From Gonatopus flavifemur (lineage: Eukaryota > Arthropoda > Insecta > Hymenoptera > Dryinidae), in assembly GCA_018340375.1 (NCBI GenBank), contig JAFFJZ010000001.1, positions 43,764,001-43,828,000 on the forward strand: DNA of 64,000 bases, written 5' to 3'. Each line of letters begins with the position of its first letter. Within the stretch, counting starts at the first letter, position 1. Under the pieces are notes generated by a model. It worked only from the letters and a program-made list of their open reading frames with translations, was not told the origin of the DNA and did no database searches. Below, piece by piece: positions 11,131-23,710 of this stretch. The translations under genes and the position numbers were made by a program.

Positions 11131-11930
11131 GTGTCTCCTCCGTAATGTCATTCAAGTCGAACTGGAAGGAGATTTGTAGAGTAATGCAGAAATATGCAGA
11201 GAAGTATTTAATGTAATAAGGAGACTTGGCGAGTTTTGTACGAATTTTGTGGAGAAATCCATAAAATATTACGAAGATTGGAAGAATTATGTACAATTTT
11301 GCAGAGTCATGCAGAAATTTGTAGAGTAATATTTATGGTTAAACATTCTGCAAATTTCTCAAAGCGTCCGAAATCTGACAGTTATGTAGAAAAATCTGAA
11401 GAGTTCTGAAGAATTTTGAAGAGAAATATCTTTATTGGGGGATGTAGATGAATAAGATTCTGAACATACGAATATCAATTTTACATTACGACCTTTGTTC
11501 GCGGTTAATGTTTCTGCTGTATGAAATTCTTTTCTGAGAAGATAGTGTTTCTCCAAGAGGAGAAAGATATCGATTAGTAATATCAATTGCGAATATTGGG
11601 TTTTCATGGATGCATATTTTTATTATTATTATGTTGCAATCAATAGGTTCATTCCAAATTTTATTGTATCGTACAACGCACAATAGAAAATCCCATAGTT
11701 TAGTGATCACTTGCAAATGTATTCCGAATTATTCAAATCGAGACCACAAAAATAAGATTCTGCATTTTGGTTTAAAAATAAATTGAGTACATTTTTGGGA
11801 TACTCAAACTCATCGATGATTTCTTCGGTTATTGTACAATTGATACTTTTGGAAATATAGTTGTTGCAAGAATGGGGTCACCGAGAAACAAAGTTGCAGA
11901 ATTTACATTTTGTAAATTTCGCATTTAGTA

Positions 11931-12426
11931 CACGGGAAAAAATGACCACGTAAAAACCACATAAAAAGTGAGGTTATGACCACGCTGTGGATTTCATGTA
12001 GAATTTACTGCAGAGTCCTGTTGGATTTACATTGTTATCATTGTTACCATGGCAACACGCCTGCCGTTCGCTTCAGTAGCAATGTACACATAACATTGGT
12101 CCTATTGTGAATTTTACTCCAATTGCATGCACTTCAGCAGTTAAGGTGACAGGCCCCATTAATGAACACCTTAACCCCCATTAGCGAACAATCGTTCATC
12201 TATTATATCTTTCCTATGGCATATTATTCTGAATTTATTTACATAACAGCGGTTGATTTAGTATCCAGTCAGTCATGCTTGAATGGAATTAAAGCACTAA
12301 AGGGAAAGTACTATGAATCAAAAACCAAAACGTTCATCAAAGGGGTCGCGTTCGTAAATGGGGTCATCTACCTTATGTCAAAATAACAACAACCAATGCC
12401 AAATCCACACGTCATTTTTTTCCGTG
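11931..12426. mobile_element. Foldback CACGGGAAAAAATGACC, interrupted
   Basis: The left end CACGGGAAAAAATGACCACG and reverse-complemented right end CACGGAAAAAAATGACG are both flanked by TA (11929-11930 and 12427-12428). A 230-bp TA-flanked MITE lies inside; without it the element would be about 264 bp, a usual size for this class. Confidence 0.75.
12144..12373. mobile_element. TA-flanked MITE, AGGTGACAGG ends, copy 1
   Basis: Starts AGGTGACAGGCCCCATTAAT and ends, reverse-complemented, AGGTAGATGACCCCATTTAC, with TA on each side (12142-12143 and 12374-12375). About 180 bp are nearly identical to the inverted copy at 59675-59852, so this family moved relatively recently. It lies inside the foldback 11931-12426. 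Confidence 0.7.
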
Positions 12427-12428
12427 TA

Positions 12429-14755
12429 TTTGGACGATTTCAAAAGAAAGTTCGAGCTACCTCAATTTTGGTTGATTTTACAACGGTGAATCTAAGATCT
12501 ATCTACGTCAGCTGTAGTATATTTTACTTCGTAAAATGTGAATTTTACAACTCCTTGTTTCTCAGTGTGGTTAAAACCCAGAGGTGTATCCGACATTCTA
12601 CAAAATAAGTGTGTATGCGAAAGTTACAAAATTGAACATGTGGTACGCAATTTCATGTTTTAAAATGGTTCAAAATCTCGGGAGGAAATTTTCTCATATC
12701 TCCATAGTCGTCGAACGTGATAATAACAATGAATTTTCTCATTTTACGGTAATATATGGAATTTCATGCAAAAACACGCGGTTGAAGGATCTCATATGTA
12801 CATCAGAAGGAGATGAGAGTCAGTTTCAAATCTACATATTTTCAATACTTATATAAACCGAATTCAACCTCCCATGTATGTATTGCACGCTGAACGTGAT
12901 CAGACTACTAAATGGTTATAAAATTGTGTGTTCTTTTCATAAAAACCTGATTCATAATTCTAGATTAAAATTCTTGGCACGGTAGTTCATTTTCCAAAGA
13001 CATTTCAAACGGAGGGAGAATCAATCCAGGCTATAATTTCCAGGGTCGGAGTGTTTTTCAATGATCCATCAAAATTATTCAAATCTCCGCTCAAAGGAAT
13101 TTCAACTACTTTTTCATAAAAAGAGAAATTGGAACGCATATTATCAAGTCTTTGTATTCAGCATATCACGATTGATTCATTAACAGAGCATCACCGGTGC
13201 TTGAGCAACAATTCCGTTCAATTATCATATAACCATATTTTAATGGTGAATAAAGGTTGTTCCTCTTTTATTTGAAACGAATGAATTATTTCCTCATTAA
13301 TATACGCATAAAGGAACAAAAATAACAGTTTGACATGATGAAACCATTAACCATGCAATTTATCTATACAGATTCTCGATTCGGATCATGTGTGCCATCG
13401 TTTGAAGTCATGATCAAAAGGATTTTCGGATTTTCCATTCGTTCAAATAACGCGAATATCGGGGATCATGAGCTTACTATACCATCTGATTTCATATTCA
13501 CTCCATTCGAGTTATCTGAAGAGAAATACGTATATATATAATATTCTGAATTTTGTACATCATTGAATGTTTCTTGCAATTGGAATATCCAAAATAATTG
13601 GAAAGAACCCAACAAACACGACTGAGGATGCTTCAAAGGACCAGTGACGGCTTTTCACTTGTATCGCAGGGTCATCAGCGGCCTATTGAGATGCCAGTAA
13701 TTATTGTTTGTAGGGGATAATTATTTCAATTCCCATGAGTTGTAATATGCATGGAATATCAATGAAAGGAAAGGAAAAAGATTCTAAAATAAGATTTACA
13801 AGAGTACATACAATTTTTGATTCCTATTCGAATGATTAAAAATAGCAATTTCGAACAACGGGATGTCCGTGAACAACACACACCCCAAGAGAAGGCTGCT
13901 TACTGAAATCGGATTTCTCTTCCCGCAAGTGTGAATTCCTTTCTATGTTCGACCAAAAGGATTTTGAATTCGCTGGGAAAGAATTTCCACTTATAGCAAA
14001 TCCGTGTGTGGGGAGGAGATGTAAGAGTGTACCATATGGAACATACATTTTGGTTCCACATAAGAGAAAGCTTTGTGATCGTTTTGGGGAACCTGGAAAT
14101 ATTTGATCTCCAAAATGAAATTTTCCTACGTCAAAATGTTTCTGAGAATCTCTTCAACAAAATTCGCTCGACATCTATCTGTATGCCTGTCTGGCAACTA
14201 ACAACCGAATCTAATTTTGTTTGTCACGATCGATTCTCACGAAATTTTTACCACATTTACACGGAAAAACTGTATGACTCTCACAATAAAGCATAGATGG
14301 GGAACCCACATGTTTTCAAAGTTTTTGATTGCCATATATATTTTTTTTGTCTGTATACCTGTTTACAATTAGTTTTATCATATTAGTCTATTGAAACCTG
14401 GAAACTTTCGACTCACATCTGTAAGTGGAAACTTGATATTTTTTCAACGCGAGATTGGATAAAACCACTTGTAGCTCAATGCAGATCATGTTTCTGCACA
14501 AGAGAAAGTGTTTAATGGACATCGGATAATATACGAAAACATACGTTCTTCATATTGTATCGTATAATGCTATGATAACATCGTATGATGTTATGATTCC
14601 GCCTAGGGTTGAAATCAATATCATATTTGAGTCTGAAAGTAGTTTGTGAAGTGAAGGTGTCGCTGAAAGAACCTAGTGGATCAAATCCTGTATTACTCAG
14701 ATAAATGCATTGTTATAAACTTTAGATCGATCATGATGGAACGAAGTACAATTTC
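12429..14755. other. No gene recognised
   Basis: AT-rich DNA. Small frames such as 13335-13541 (plus), 13836-14048 (minus) and 14006-14296 (plus) show no known domain. No repeat copy identified by eye. Confidence 0.35.
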
Positions 14756-15854
14756 CACTCGGAGAACAAAGATCATGGAATGTTCGCTAGAAAAGATAGT
14801 AAACTGGTGACAACTACGAATTTCTGTACACAGTTGCTAACAGAGACGAGTAATGGTTCTTATTTTGGTATACTATATGGTGTCAGGCCCGGATCTAGAG
14901 CATTCTCGTGGGGGTACAAAGATGGAATTTGCCCCCCCCCCCCGCCTTTCGTCTCTTCAGAATAATAGGAAATTTGATGAAACCCAAAACATTACTACAC
15001 TGAGAGAAGAGTTTACTTATATCAAATGAATATATTTATTCGGCGTCTGTTCAAAAATATTCATTAATTATGAATAAATATGGTAATTGCCAATGAATAT
15101 CATAGTTGGCATACATACGATTGATTCTATGTGACATTCAGAACAAACAAATCGTCCAGTTAGTTCATTTATTTCAGGTGCATGATTTTATTTTTCCCTC
15201 AAGTAATAAACGATTCCTAATTTACAAATAGACGGTTCGATAAGTACAAGATTTTCATTAGATAAATACTAGTAAACTAAGAATATGAAGAAAAGAATGG
15301 TTGATTAACTCAAATTTCAGATTAAATTTCAACACAATAATTCAGTTTCCCAATGTGTATACGATTCTTTCCTCTCAAATACAGATTTGTTAATAATTAA
15401 GAAATTTGATTTGACATGAACACCTTGAATTTGATTTGACTCTCGATCTATATTGCAGCAGAATATATAGTTGTGTATATATATGTATAACCATGGAACA
15501 TTGAAAATTTTCTTGCGTTTCAAGAAATCCTTTTTATCCGGAAAGAATATGAGAGACAGTCTTGTAGGCTGAATTTTCCTACAAAATTATTAAAATATTT
15601 CACCATAACTTTTCATTCAGTTTGTCCAACTTTATAATGACTGTTAGAAAATTTCTTGAATTTAATATAAGAATTCTTATGAAATTGCATCAGTGCATTT
15701 CAAAATCAATAATATTCTGGGATTTACAACTTTTTTAATGAAATTTCACTTTTTCATGGATTTTTTGTGATAGAATCCTATTACATGTATGATGTCATGA
15801 CGTCAGCATATATGATATCTAAAACCACATCGTATTTCTCAATCGGTGTCTTCA

Positions 15855-15965
15855 ATCGTGATGTAGTCGAGGTGGTTGAAACGTTAGGTCGTAATAGGTT
15901 AGGTTAGGAAGGAAAGCAGATTCGATTCCCCGTTAGGTCACAAAAATTTGTGCTTCAATTGCCTG
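15855..15965 (+). mobile_element. tRNA-derived SINE head inside the hAT element
   Basis: A-box-like TGTAGTCGAGGTGG near 15862 and B-box AGATTCGATTCCCC near 15918, followed by GTTAGGTCAC, resembling the GTTAGGTAGAC after the SINE head at 4612. A GTTAGGT-rich spacer separates the boxes. Not a functional tRNA gene by spacing. Confidence 0.6.
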
Positions 15966-16861
15966 ACTTACATTGAGGATTACAAACTCACTCTAGAGGA
16001 ATCTCGAGAACATAAAATTCACGAAGCGTGAAGAAATTTGGTGATAAATCAAATTTCCAATCTGAATTTTTTTTTGTATTTTGGCGAAAATTCGTAACAG
16101 TTATTGAATTTAATACACAATTTTAATTATAAAATACATTGTTAAATCTAATAGAATATTCTGCAAAAAATTGTATAATGATTATCATTGAATTTAAGAC
16201 ATATTTTTCTAACAGTGATAATATTCTCCCGCATAATTGATCATTTCATTTGATTAATTCCAGAGTGTTATTCCAATTTTGTTTGATTTGGCTTATTCTC
16301 ACGAATATTCAAAGCAAATTATGCGACAATTTTCTCAACCTCATACCACATTCAGGCAATCTAATAATGCTTTGATGTACATTCCCAAGTTTGAGAATTA
16401 TAAAACAGGAATTTCACACAAAAACACGGTTTGTTAATAGTCAACAAATATGGATTTGATACAAAAAATGATCTTAAATATGACGCTGGATGATAACAAC
16501 TCAATATTTATTTCCCCGTAAGCAAATATAGGATTTGTTAACTATTAACAAATCTTGTTCACTATAAACAAATATTTTATGATGTTCAAAATGTGTGATA
16601 TAGAGATAGGCGATTTAAAGGAAGAAACCGATTTGTTCATCAGAATCATAGAACTATAAATTAAAAAAAAATGATTTTGAGAAACAATATTCCTTGAAAA
16701 TGAAAAAAACTCACACTTTTGAAATTTTTTATTCTCTGTCCGACTCAATTGAAGTTCTTAAAAATTGTAACTTTTGGAAATTTTAATTCCATATCACACT
16801 TACACGTACACTCGAAATTGATTTCCAATATGATTGTTAGAGTATTTCTGCTTACTGCATA

Positions 16862-17087
16862 CACTGTAAAAAAATTTCATGTAGTCCATAATATATCATT
16901 GGTAGTATACAGAACATTATTGTGACTTTTCACAATGTTATATTGCATAAAATCACAATTTTCGGTGAAATCACATCATAAATCATTGGGGGAAATGACA
17001 AATTCCTTATAAAATTCCACAATATATCATTGGCTAATATATTACCAATGCTATATTGTGTAATTCTCACATAATTCTTTTACAGTG
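16862..17087. mobile_element. Foldback, 226 bp, CACTGTAAAAAAATT ends
   Basis: Left CACTGTAAAAAAATTTCATG and reverse-complemented right CACTGTAAAAGAATTATGTG. The interior repeats ATATATCATTGG-like and CCAATGCTATATT-like segments in mirror order. TA precedes the left end and AA follows the right. It lies near the right end of the hAT element 14884-17222. Confidence 0.75.
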
Positions 17088-17849
17088 AACATAAAACTAT
17101 AATTATTTTTCACGTTGGGTTTGAAATGGAAAATTTCGATTAGTATTCGTTGTGCCGCCCCCTTAATATGCCGCCCGGAGCAAGATGTCCCGTTTGCCCC
17201 GCCCCCCTTTGATCCGGGCCTGTATGGTGTTTTAGTATACCGAAATAGGAACCATTATTCGTTCCTGTTAGCAACTGTGTACAGAAATTCGTAGTTGTCA
17301 CCAATTTACTATCTTTGCTAGTGATCTCACAAATCGATGAGTATCTGTTGATTCACTAAAAATAACGTATGGAAAACGTGTAGCACGGTTCACCATAATA
17401 ATGGCAGTTTTGGGACACATAATGCACATTTATGTGCATTTTCTCTTCAATCATGGCAATCCATACCTTCTTTTGGTGAAAATAACTGTGCATATGACAC
17501 TATTCACTATAAATTTCCAAAAAATCCCCACAAATTGAAGAAAATTTATACACGCTCATTTGTCTCAGTGTTCGAGAAGATCGGTGAGGTCTTCGTCCGT
17601 TAAAATCATCAAATTGAATTGACATCACTATTCGTCATGATCCAGATCGACTGTGATCTCTATTCAAATTGATATTATCGAGTGAACGAAAATGTAATGT
17701 TCAACAATGAATTCAAAACTTTGTGTCATGAACTATCGATTCTTGTTTCAAATATCGATTCATACAAATAATATATATCGGAATGAATCAGAGTACCCCT
17801 TTGCGGTATGAAAACGAAAATTGAGAATCATATTTCAATCTCATTGCAG

Positions 17850-17917
17850 CGTAAATTAGATTTTCTACCTGAACGATTGGTGTAATTCTTTAGAAATAGA
17901 ATTTGAATATCCAAGTG
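17850..17917 (+). other. Possible non-coding exon
   Basis: A strong acceptor (CAATCTCATTGCAG, AG at 17848-17849) is followed 68 nt later by a perfect donor core, CCAAGTG then GTAAGT (17918). All three plus frames contain stops, so it could only be an untranslated exon or a chance pair. An adjacent GC-richer stretch (17930-18070) may be a transcription start region. Low certainty. Confidence 0.2.
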
Positions 17918-17929
17918 GTAAGTAAACCG

Positions 17930-20445
17930 TGCAAATCTCCGTCATTATTCGATCAGCTTCCTTCCTTGCGGTGGTGCAATGAGAAGAGGTGGTTGGAGTG
18001 CGGGTTGATGGTGCATTGACCGAAGTCTCTCTGACGTGCGACCACCAAGCTATCAAAGAGAACGCCGGTCGATAAGTAAAGGGATCTTACGCTTGATGCG
18101 TAGGTTAATTGCAGGGCAGTTGAACTTCACTCTCTTGAACTAGAAACTTAGAGGAACGGTAATGATATAGTACAAAGAAGTGTATGATAAAAAAAACATT
18201 GGATTAATGTCAAATAACCATTTCAGAGAACAGGATGGTACTCATCTGCTTCATTCAATCATATTCTGGGGTAGAATGCATGAAGATTAATGAATATACG
18301 ATATGCTAATGAAATTCAATTGATCCAAAGATTCAATTCCTATCCATTGGAATCTGAAAATCGATGCTTTCAAGTCATAATCAACTCGAAGCAGGCATTA
18401 TTCCTCTTCCATTTCGTAGTTTGATTCTTTTGATGAATTCAGGCATTTGCTAAGTTGTTTGCTTCTTTTTCTCATCAATTTTTGAAAATATGGTGGTCTA
18501 ACTTGTGGATAGATGATCTATAACCATATAAATTTGCTAAAAACATTCTCTTCGTTATCATAACCCAAGTATTTGAACCATCTCACCAAATTGAATGTCT
18601 TTTGCATGTATTATGAATATTATGTAGTCGATTCTGTTCATTTTGGACAATTAACCTTTGCATTTCATATTTCGTAAATTGAAATTATCCTTATTTCATA
18701 ATTTCGTATTTCGGATTTGTTATAATTTCATAATTAGAAGAAAAACAAATTCTAAGTATTCAATCAATTAATGGCGATAACACCGTTCATATTCAAGAAA
18801 GTTCTAGGTATTTGGATTCGTCGGAAGAAACAAAATTCATATCTCAGCTCAGACGCGAAGAAAAAAATGATCAATATGGAAATGAATATGAGATTCAAGA
18901 TTCTGCAACGCGTTCTCCTATTTTTTTCCCAATATCGTAATTACCAAACGAAGAAATTTACAATTTGATATTGAAGCGTAATGAGAAACGGATAATTAAA
19001 ATTCCTGTCACGTGGAAACTTTGTGTACATGTGCGTGTTTATTCAAACTTTCCTGCGAACCGAGGCTGATCGGGATGGAAAAGATCCATAAATCTTCGTT
19101 TGTAGAAAACTTTTCCCTTTCACTTCATTTTCCACCTTCTGGTCTCTCTCTCTCTCTCTCTCTCTCACTCCCTCTTCCTATTTCAGGGTTTCGTATTTGA
19201 GCTTTGAGAGTTGTTCCCTTATTTGCTGTATCACGACAAGAGAAGAATGATATTAAAAGCAAAAACTTCAACAGAACGTATAGAGGAGAAGTTCAATTCA
19301 ATTGGATGAATCCACAAGTTCTGAAAGATCAGTTCTATTATCCCATTGAGGTTCATTTGTGCGTATAAGAGACACTTGGCTTCTGAAGGTATTTAGAAAC
19401 CTTTCCTAATTATCTGGAGTGGTTCATCCTCAGAAAACATAACTCTGTAGCATTCAGATACAGTCATTCGCTTTTTGAACGTTGAAAGCATTCAATTTTA
19501 AACCTTTGAGAAATTCCCAGACGTGAAAATGAAAAGGGTATAACCTCTAGGGATCAGAGATAAATGCGATGAGGATTATTTTTTGTTATTTTGATTTTCG
19601 CCTGTTGGTGCGCATTGGTTTAACCAGCGTTTCAAGCTCATTTATTCGAGTTGGAAATCCAATGGGAATTCTATCTTTTTTGGAAGATGTTGGTGTTATT
19701 CGAGTTATGTCCAAGGGGATGAACATTTTCAATTCAGTGTAATATTCCTATTCGGAGTTTCTTTTTGGCATGATGAAATCCTCGTGACCTGATCAATGGA
19801 GACTCCATATTGATTTGGAATTATGCTTTCGCGTTTGATTTATTCCAGATAATTATATTGGAAAAGTCAATTTTGAAATAGATTAAATACAATAATATGC
19901 CAACTTTAGCTCAAGATCGAGCCAAACTTACGAATTTCGGTGCAGATTTACAAGCAGAAAAATGTTGAATATTTACTGAATGAGAAAGGTCCCTCTTTCC
20001 AAAAAAATGGAAGAAAATTGTGAAGATTGACTCCATGGTACGACAATGGATCATCCCGAGCTTTTGAATCAAAAATTTCACAATATAACGTAATATCGTT
20101 CATAACAAAACATAACTACTGAAGTTACGTTCGGAAACTACGATTTTCCTCACTGAGCTCACTTCTGATGTAATATATGCTGTGATAAGAACAATGAACT
20201 CGCAGATTTCACAATTCGAAACCTTGAAACGCATCGTTGTATTGCTATGCAAAGAAAATTACAATTTTCTCTTTTTCCGCGCACTTTGCACTGTTTGTAT
20301 ATCAATACTCAGTTGTTTGTAATGTGCGTGAAGCACCACAAATTGTGGTTGTAAAACAGTCACCAAAAATGCTCCCACACTTTGAAAATTCTGGCTGGAT
20401 GCAGCTGCATTTCGCTCCAAAAATTGACTGAAAATCAATTTTATC
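17930..20445. other. No gene recognised; CT microsatellite at 19143-19166
   Basis: No coding segment identified. 17930-18070 is richer in C, G and CpG than its surroundings. A pure (TC)n run lies at 19143-19166. The rest is AT-rich with short frames. Confidence 0.4.
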
Positions 20446-20449
20446 TGTT

Positions 20450-20560
20450 GGGTCGACATTTATTTTCGGTGCTCACTTTCAGATGAGACAGGATTAGTTT
20501 TGGCTGCATCTTACAATGAGCTTATATTCAGGACGAAAGTGAGTTTCACCTTTTACAGTG
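20450..20560 (+). mobile_element. Repeat R2 with CACTG-type right end, partial copy
   Basis: GTCGACATTTATTTTCGGTG, TCACTTTCAG and TTTTGGCTGCATCTTA also occur at 55597-55670. The right end TTTTACAGTG (20551-20560) is a standard CACTGTAAAA terminus. The matching left end was not found. Confidence 0.5.
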
Positions 20561-21932
20561 AAGCATTCACGAGTATCAGCGAAATTTGAGCTATAACAGC
20601 TAAACATCTCAGCACCCACAGGACAGCTAATATCTCTCAACATGAGCCAAAATTTCGCTGATGAAGTTCAGAATTTTGCTGCAGCAGCCGAAACTTAACT
20701 ATAGGAGTTGAAAAAACGGTTGCCCCTCTCACAGTCAATTAATTTTTTTTTCATGTGGGCTAGCGAAAGAATAGAAACTTGTAATGTCTCGCAAATAATT
20801 GTGGAGTTGCCCAGTTTGTTGCTTGTGCAAGCGTTTCAAACTGAAATTGCCTACGATGCAACCCTTCGATCTATGTATCTCGTGTAACAGGTGGTCTCCA
20901 GAATATAAATTTCAGAGGAATTGAACTATGAGTTCATCGTAATTTTAATCAAATTCAACAAAATTCACTCCAACTTCCATTAGCAGCGGAACTGAATAAA
21001 GCATGAGCTGAAAATATTCCGAAACCCTCGCTAGAATGTTAATGAAAATCAGAGTCATGACAAATGTATGTCACATATTAGAGAATAAGCAAATTCAAAA
21101 GTGGAAAAAAGATAACCGTGGTATGATATCAGTAAAGGCATAAAGGGAACGAAATTTTGTATGCCTGAGTGTACAGAATTATTATCTATCTCAACAATAG
21201 GATGATTATCCTTCATTCTCGAGTATCGTTCATTCTTACAGAGTTGTTTTGGTGAGATGATTCCGTCCGATTTCAATGGAATATGCATAAATACAAAACC
21301 GCATGCACCCATCAATTTGTAGGTTTCCATACCTTTAATCTAATGCGGTTTCATAATTATATCGAGAGCAGGAGTAATCGACGAGAATCCTTCGGTAGGA
21401 ATTAATCCACATAGGATGTGAAGTTGCATAATCAATGTGAATGATTTGAAAATTAGTAAATCAACAAACGGTACACTGTTAGAAATGTCTTTAAATTTAT
21501 TATTTTTTTCATGTACATTTGTGAATGAAATTTCCAATTCTCGATGATTGCAATGAGAATGAGGAAGAAATTTTTGCTATTTTATATCATACATTTATAT
21601 ATATTTCCGTAACTGAAATTTCATTCAAATGTAATTGAGATTTCAATGAATTTCCCAGTTACATGAATAACTTTTGCTTCCATTACATGTAATTGAAAGT
21701 TCAATCAGAAACTTCTGACATTGTATGAAATGAAATTCAACGTTCTGAAATGGATTATACATCTGTTCATTGAGACAAACTCAATTCTCCTCTGAAATTG
21801 ACAACTTGGCATCTGGGAAATATAATCTTGAAGTTGTAGAGAAAAATCTTGAGTTTCAGAAAGTTCTGAATATTTGAAAAATATAATTTTTTGTTCTGGA
21901 AGCTTCAAACGGGTTGATTGTTTACAGGATTG
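20561..21932. other. No gene recognised
   Basis: 20570-20720 carries CAGC/GCTG motifs like the 26670 foldback but no clear ends. 21606-21715 has a weak palindrome around CATTCAAATGTAATTGA. No coding segment identified. Confidence 0.35.
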
Positions 21933-22122
21933 GTCGCAGGAAATCCGATCAAAAACTGACAAAATTTCTACTCGGTTTCGTCCGGGATAACTAAACACTG
22001 ATATCCTATCAAAAACTGATAGAAAAAAAATTTCTTCAGGTTTCGATAAGATTTTCCAATTTGTTGATTCCGGACAAAACCAGGTAGGAATTCTGTCTGT
22101 TTTTGACTGGATTTCCTGGGAC
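21933..22122. mobile_element. Foldback, 190 bp, arms of about 60 bp
   Basis: The left arm (GTCGCAGGAAATCC, TCAAAAACTGACA, TTTCGTCCGG) mirrors the right arm, whose reverse complement contains GTCCCAGGAAATCC, TCAAAAACAGACA and TTTTGTCCGG. The ends are neither CACTG nor CAG-hAT type. The 146-residue minus-strand frame across it is repeat-derived. Confidence 0.7.
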
Positions 22123-23087
22123 AAAGGCCGTTCAAAGCCTGACAACTATTTTTTGTCCGTATCTGCCTAGTATTTTCAGTAGGGGACCTTCAAACGTTTA
22201 GATGTGTCCTGATATGCTCATGAAACGAATTCAAGACTTCGTATCAAACGAATTAATTCGTTTCAGTGATATATTTATTTTTTTCGTGTCTTCCTGCGTC
22301 CAAATTTTAGTAACTCCATTTTCCTGGAGCTATATTTTTACACATCATGTTTTCATTCATTCAAACAATTCTGGTTGATTGATCGAAATAACAATTTGTC
22401 ATAACATTCGTGCATTTAGATTGGGTTTGCATTTTTCACTGTATGAATAGATTCATTAGCAGGAAAATTTTATTTAAAACATGCACTGTAGAAAGTCCAA
22501 GAAGTGAAAACGATACCAAAATTGTTTCCGTGAAATCTCTATTTGGTGTGGGATTGACACGATTCAGAGTTGAATTCAACTTCATTTGAGTTAGACTCCA
22601 TTTCACCCCGCTAATTTTCTCCAGTGCAATATCCTTGAATTTTTCGTCGTAGGACAAAGGGGTGAATCGCTGTCAATTTTATCTGATGTTATTTCATTCG
22701 ATATAATTCTCTGTAATCAAGAGCGACTCCTACTGTTGAAAGCTGAATAATACACATGTTATTCATCGTTCGCTGTTATTTGTTTTATTTCGTCTATTTC
22801 ATTTGACTCAGTTGTTCATTCGGATATGATTACTGGAGTGGAAATTTATTGACTCACAAGTGAGAAGCATTTGGACAAATTGTGAAATATATCGTGAAAC
22901 AGTTTCTATATGGAAAGAAATTTTAAGAACGATATGAATTGCTGATAAACATCACATGTAGTGAACACTCACGTTGTAGTAAATTTGACTTTTTTTGCTA
23001 TAGGATTCACTTCGATTCCCGTACAGTACCAGGAGGTCTTTGGAACGTTCAGAAAACGTGCTTCATTACGCAGAGAACGTGTGAATA
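22123..23087. other. No gene recognised
   Basis: AT-rich sequence with short frames only; no repeat copy identified by eye. Confidence 0.35.
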
Positions 23088-23518
23088 CACTGAGAGGAAA
23101 AATATTGCTAAATTTGAGCCCCAATCCATTTCTTTCTGGCTACCGTAGCTGTATTTTTAGTATCACAGCTTTTTCCATAGCTACTTCAAGAAAAATATGG
23201 CTACTGCAACTACAAAAATGTACACTGAGAGAAAAAATTTCCGGAAAGAGTAAAATATTTAGTTGAATAGTTGCCATAAAATACTTGACTGATTTGAAAC
23301 TTTCATTGACTCAATCAAAGATTTATTCAATCAAACAGATATTTAATATGATATGGAATATTTCATCAATGGAAACAGTCAGCTAATTGAGTCAATGGAA
23401 GTTTATTCAAATCAATTAAATATTTTATGGCGACTATTTAACTAAATGTTTTATTGCTCCCGGAATTTTTTCCTTCCAGTGTACTGGGGTCAATTCCAGC
23501 TGCATTTTCCTCTCAGTG
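23088..23518. mobile_element. Outer foldback containing a second foldback
   Basis: Left CACTGAGAGGAAAAATATTG and reverse-complemented right CACTGAGAGGAAAATGCAGC, with TA on both sides (23086-23087 and 23519-23520). Inner arms share GAGCCCCAAT / GACCCCAGT. A complete second element occupies 23223-23481. Confidence 0.75.
23223..23481. mobile_element. Inner foldback, 259 bp
   Basis: Left CACTGAGAGAAAAAATTTCC and reverse-complemented right CACTGGAAGGAAAAAATTCC; TA flanks on both sides (23221-23222, 23482-23483). The interior is a mirror of TTATTCAATCAAA-like segments. It was inserted into the foldback 23088-23518. Confidence 0.8.
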
Positions 23519-23710
23519 TAACATCTCAGGGTGTACTAAGAACATTGCATATATGTTCCAGGTACATATAAAATGTTTAGAAAACTTCCTATGCCATTTG
23601 GGCAGGGTTGGAAAAAACCCGGGTTTTTTCTTCAAAACCCGCCCCACTGGGTACAATCAGGTTTTTTCGGGTTTTTTCGGGCTTTTCCGGGTTTTTTCGG
23701 GTTTTATCAA

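Larger units (their letters stand above)
10112..11442. repeat. Long inverted arrangement enclosing a tandem array
   Basis: The left segment CCCCAATAAAAATATTTCTC and the reverse complement of the right segment, CCCCAATAAAGATATTTCTC, begin two arms rich in TTTCTCTGCAAATTTC motifs. Between the arms lie a 140-bp tandem array and a SINE head. The outermost 29 bp match closely but the deeper arms are loosely related, so the exact structure is uncertain. Confidence 0.5.
14884..17222. mobile_element. hAT-type element, 2339 bp, 8-bp target duplication
   Basis: Both ends read CAGGCCCGGATC (12 bp, perfect). The flanking octamer TATGGTGT is exactly repeated (14876-14883 and 17223-17230). An 8-bp duplication with CAG-starting ends is the hAT superfamily signature. 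Just inside are C-rich/G-rich runs. No transposase frame is visible, so it is non-autonomous or gutted. It contains a SINE head and a CACTG foldback as later insertions, and sits inside an older foldback. Confidence 0.82.
14756..17333. mobile_element. Foldback of the 39114 family, split by a hAT element
   Basis: The left half (14756-14883) and right half (17223-17333) together match the intact foldback at 39114-39359. Both contain AAAGATAGTAAACTGGTGAC, CAACTACGAATTTCTGTACA and TTTTGGTATACTA in the same order, then mirrored. The break is filled by the element 14884-17222. The outer right end is decayed after CTAGTGATC. Confidence 0.75.

Noticed and set aside
15001..15060. CACTGAGAGAAGAG left end inside the hAT element
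   Set aside because: No matching right end could be found before the SINE, so no element boundary is claimed.
15885..15910. GTTAGGT repeats resembling the insect TTAGG telomere repeat
   Set aside because: Only a few irregular units inside a SINE head; not a telomeric array.
21705..22145. 146-codon minus frame with internal repeats
   Set aside because: The repeats are the two arms of the foldback at 21933-22122.
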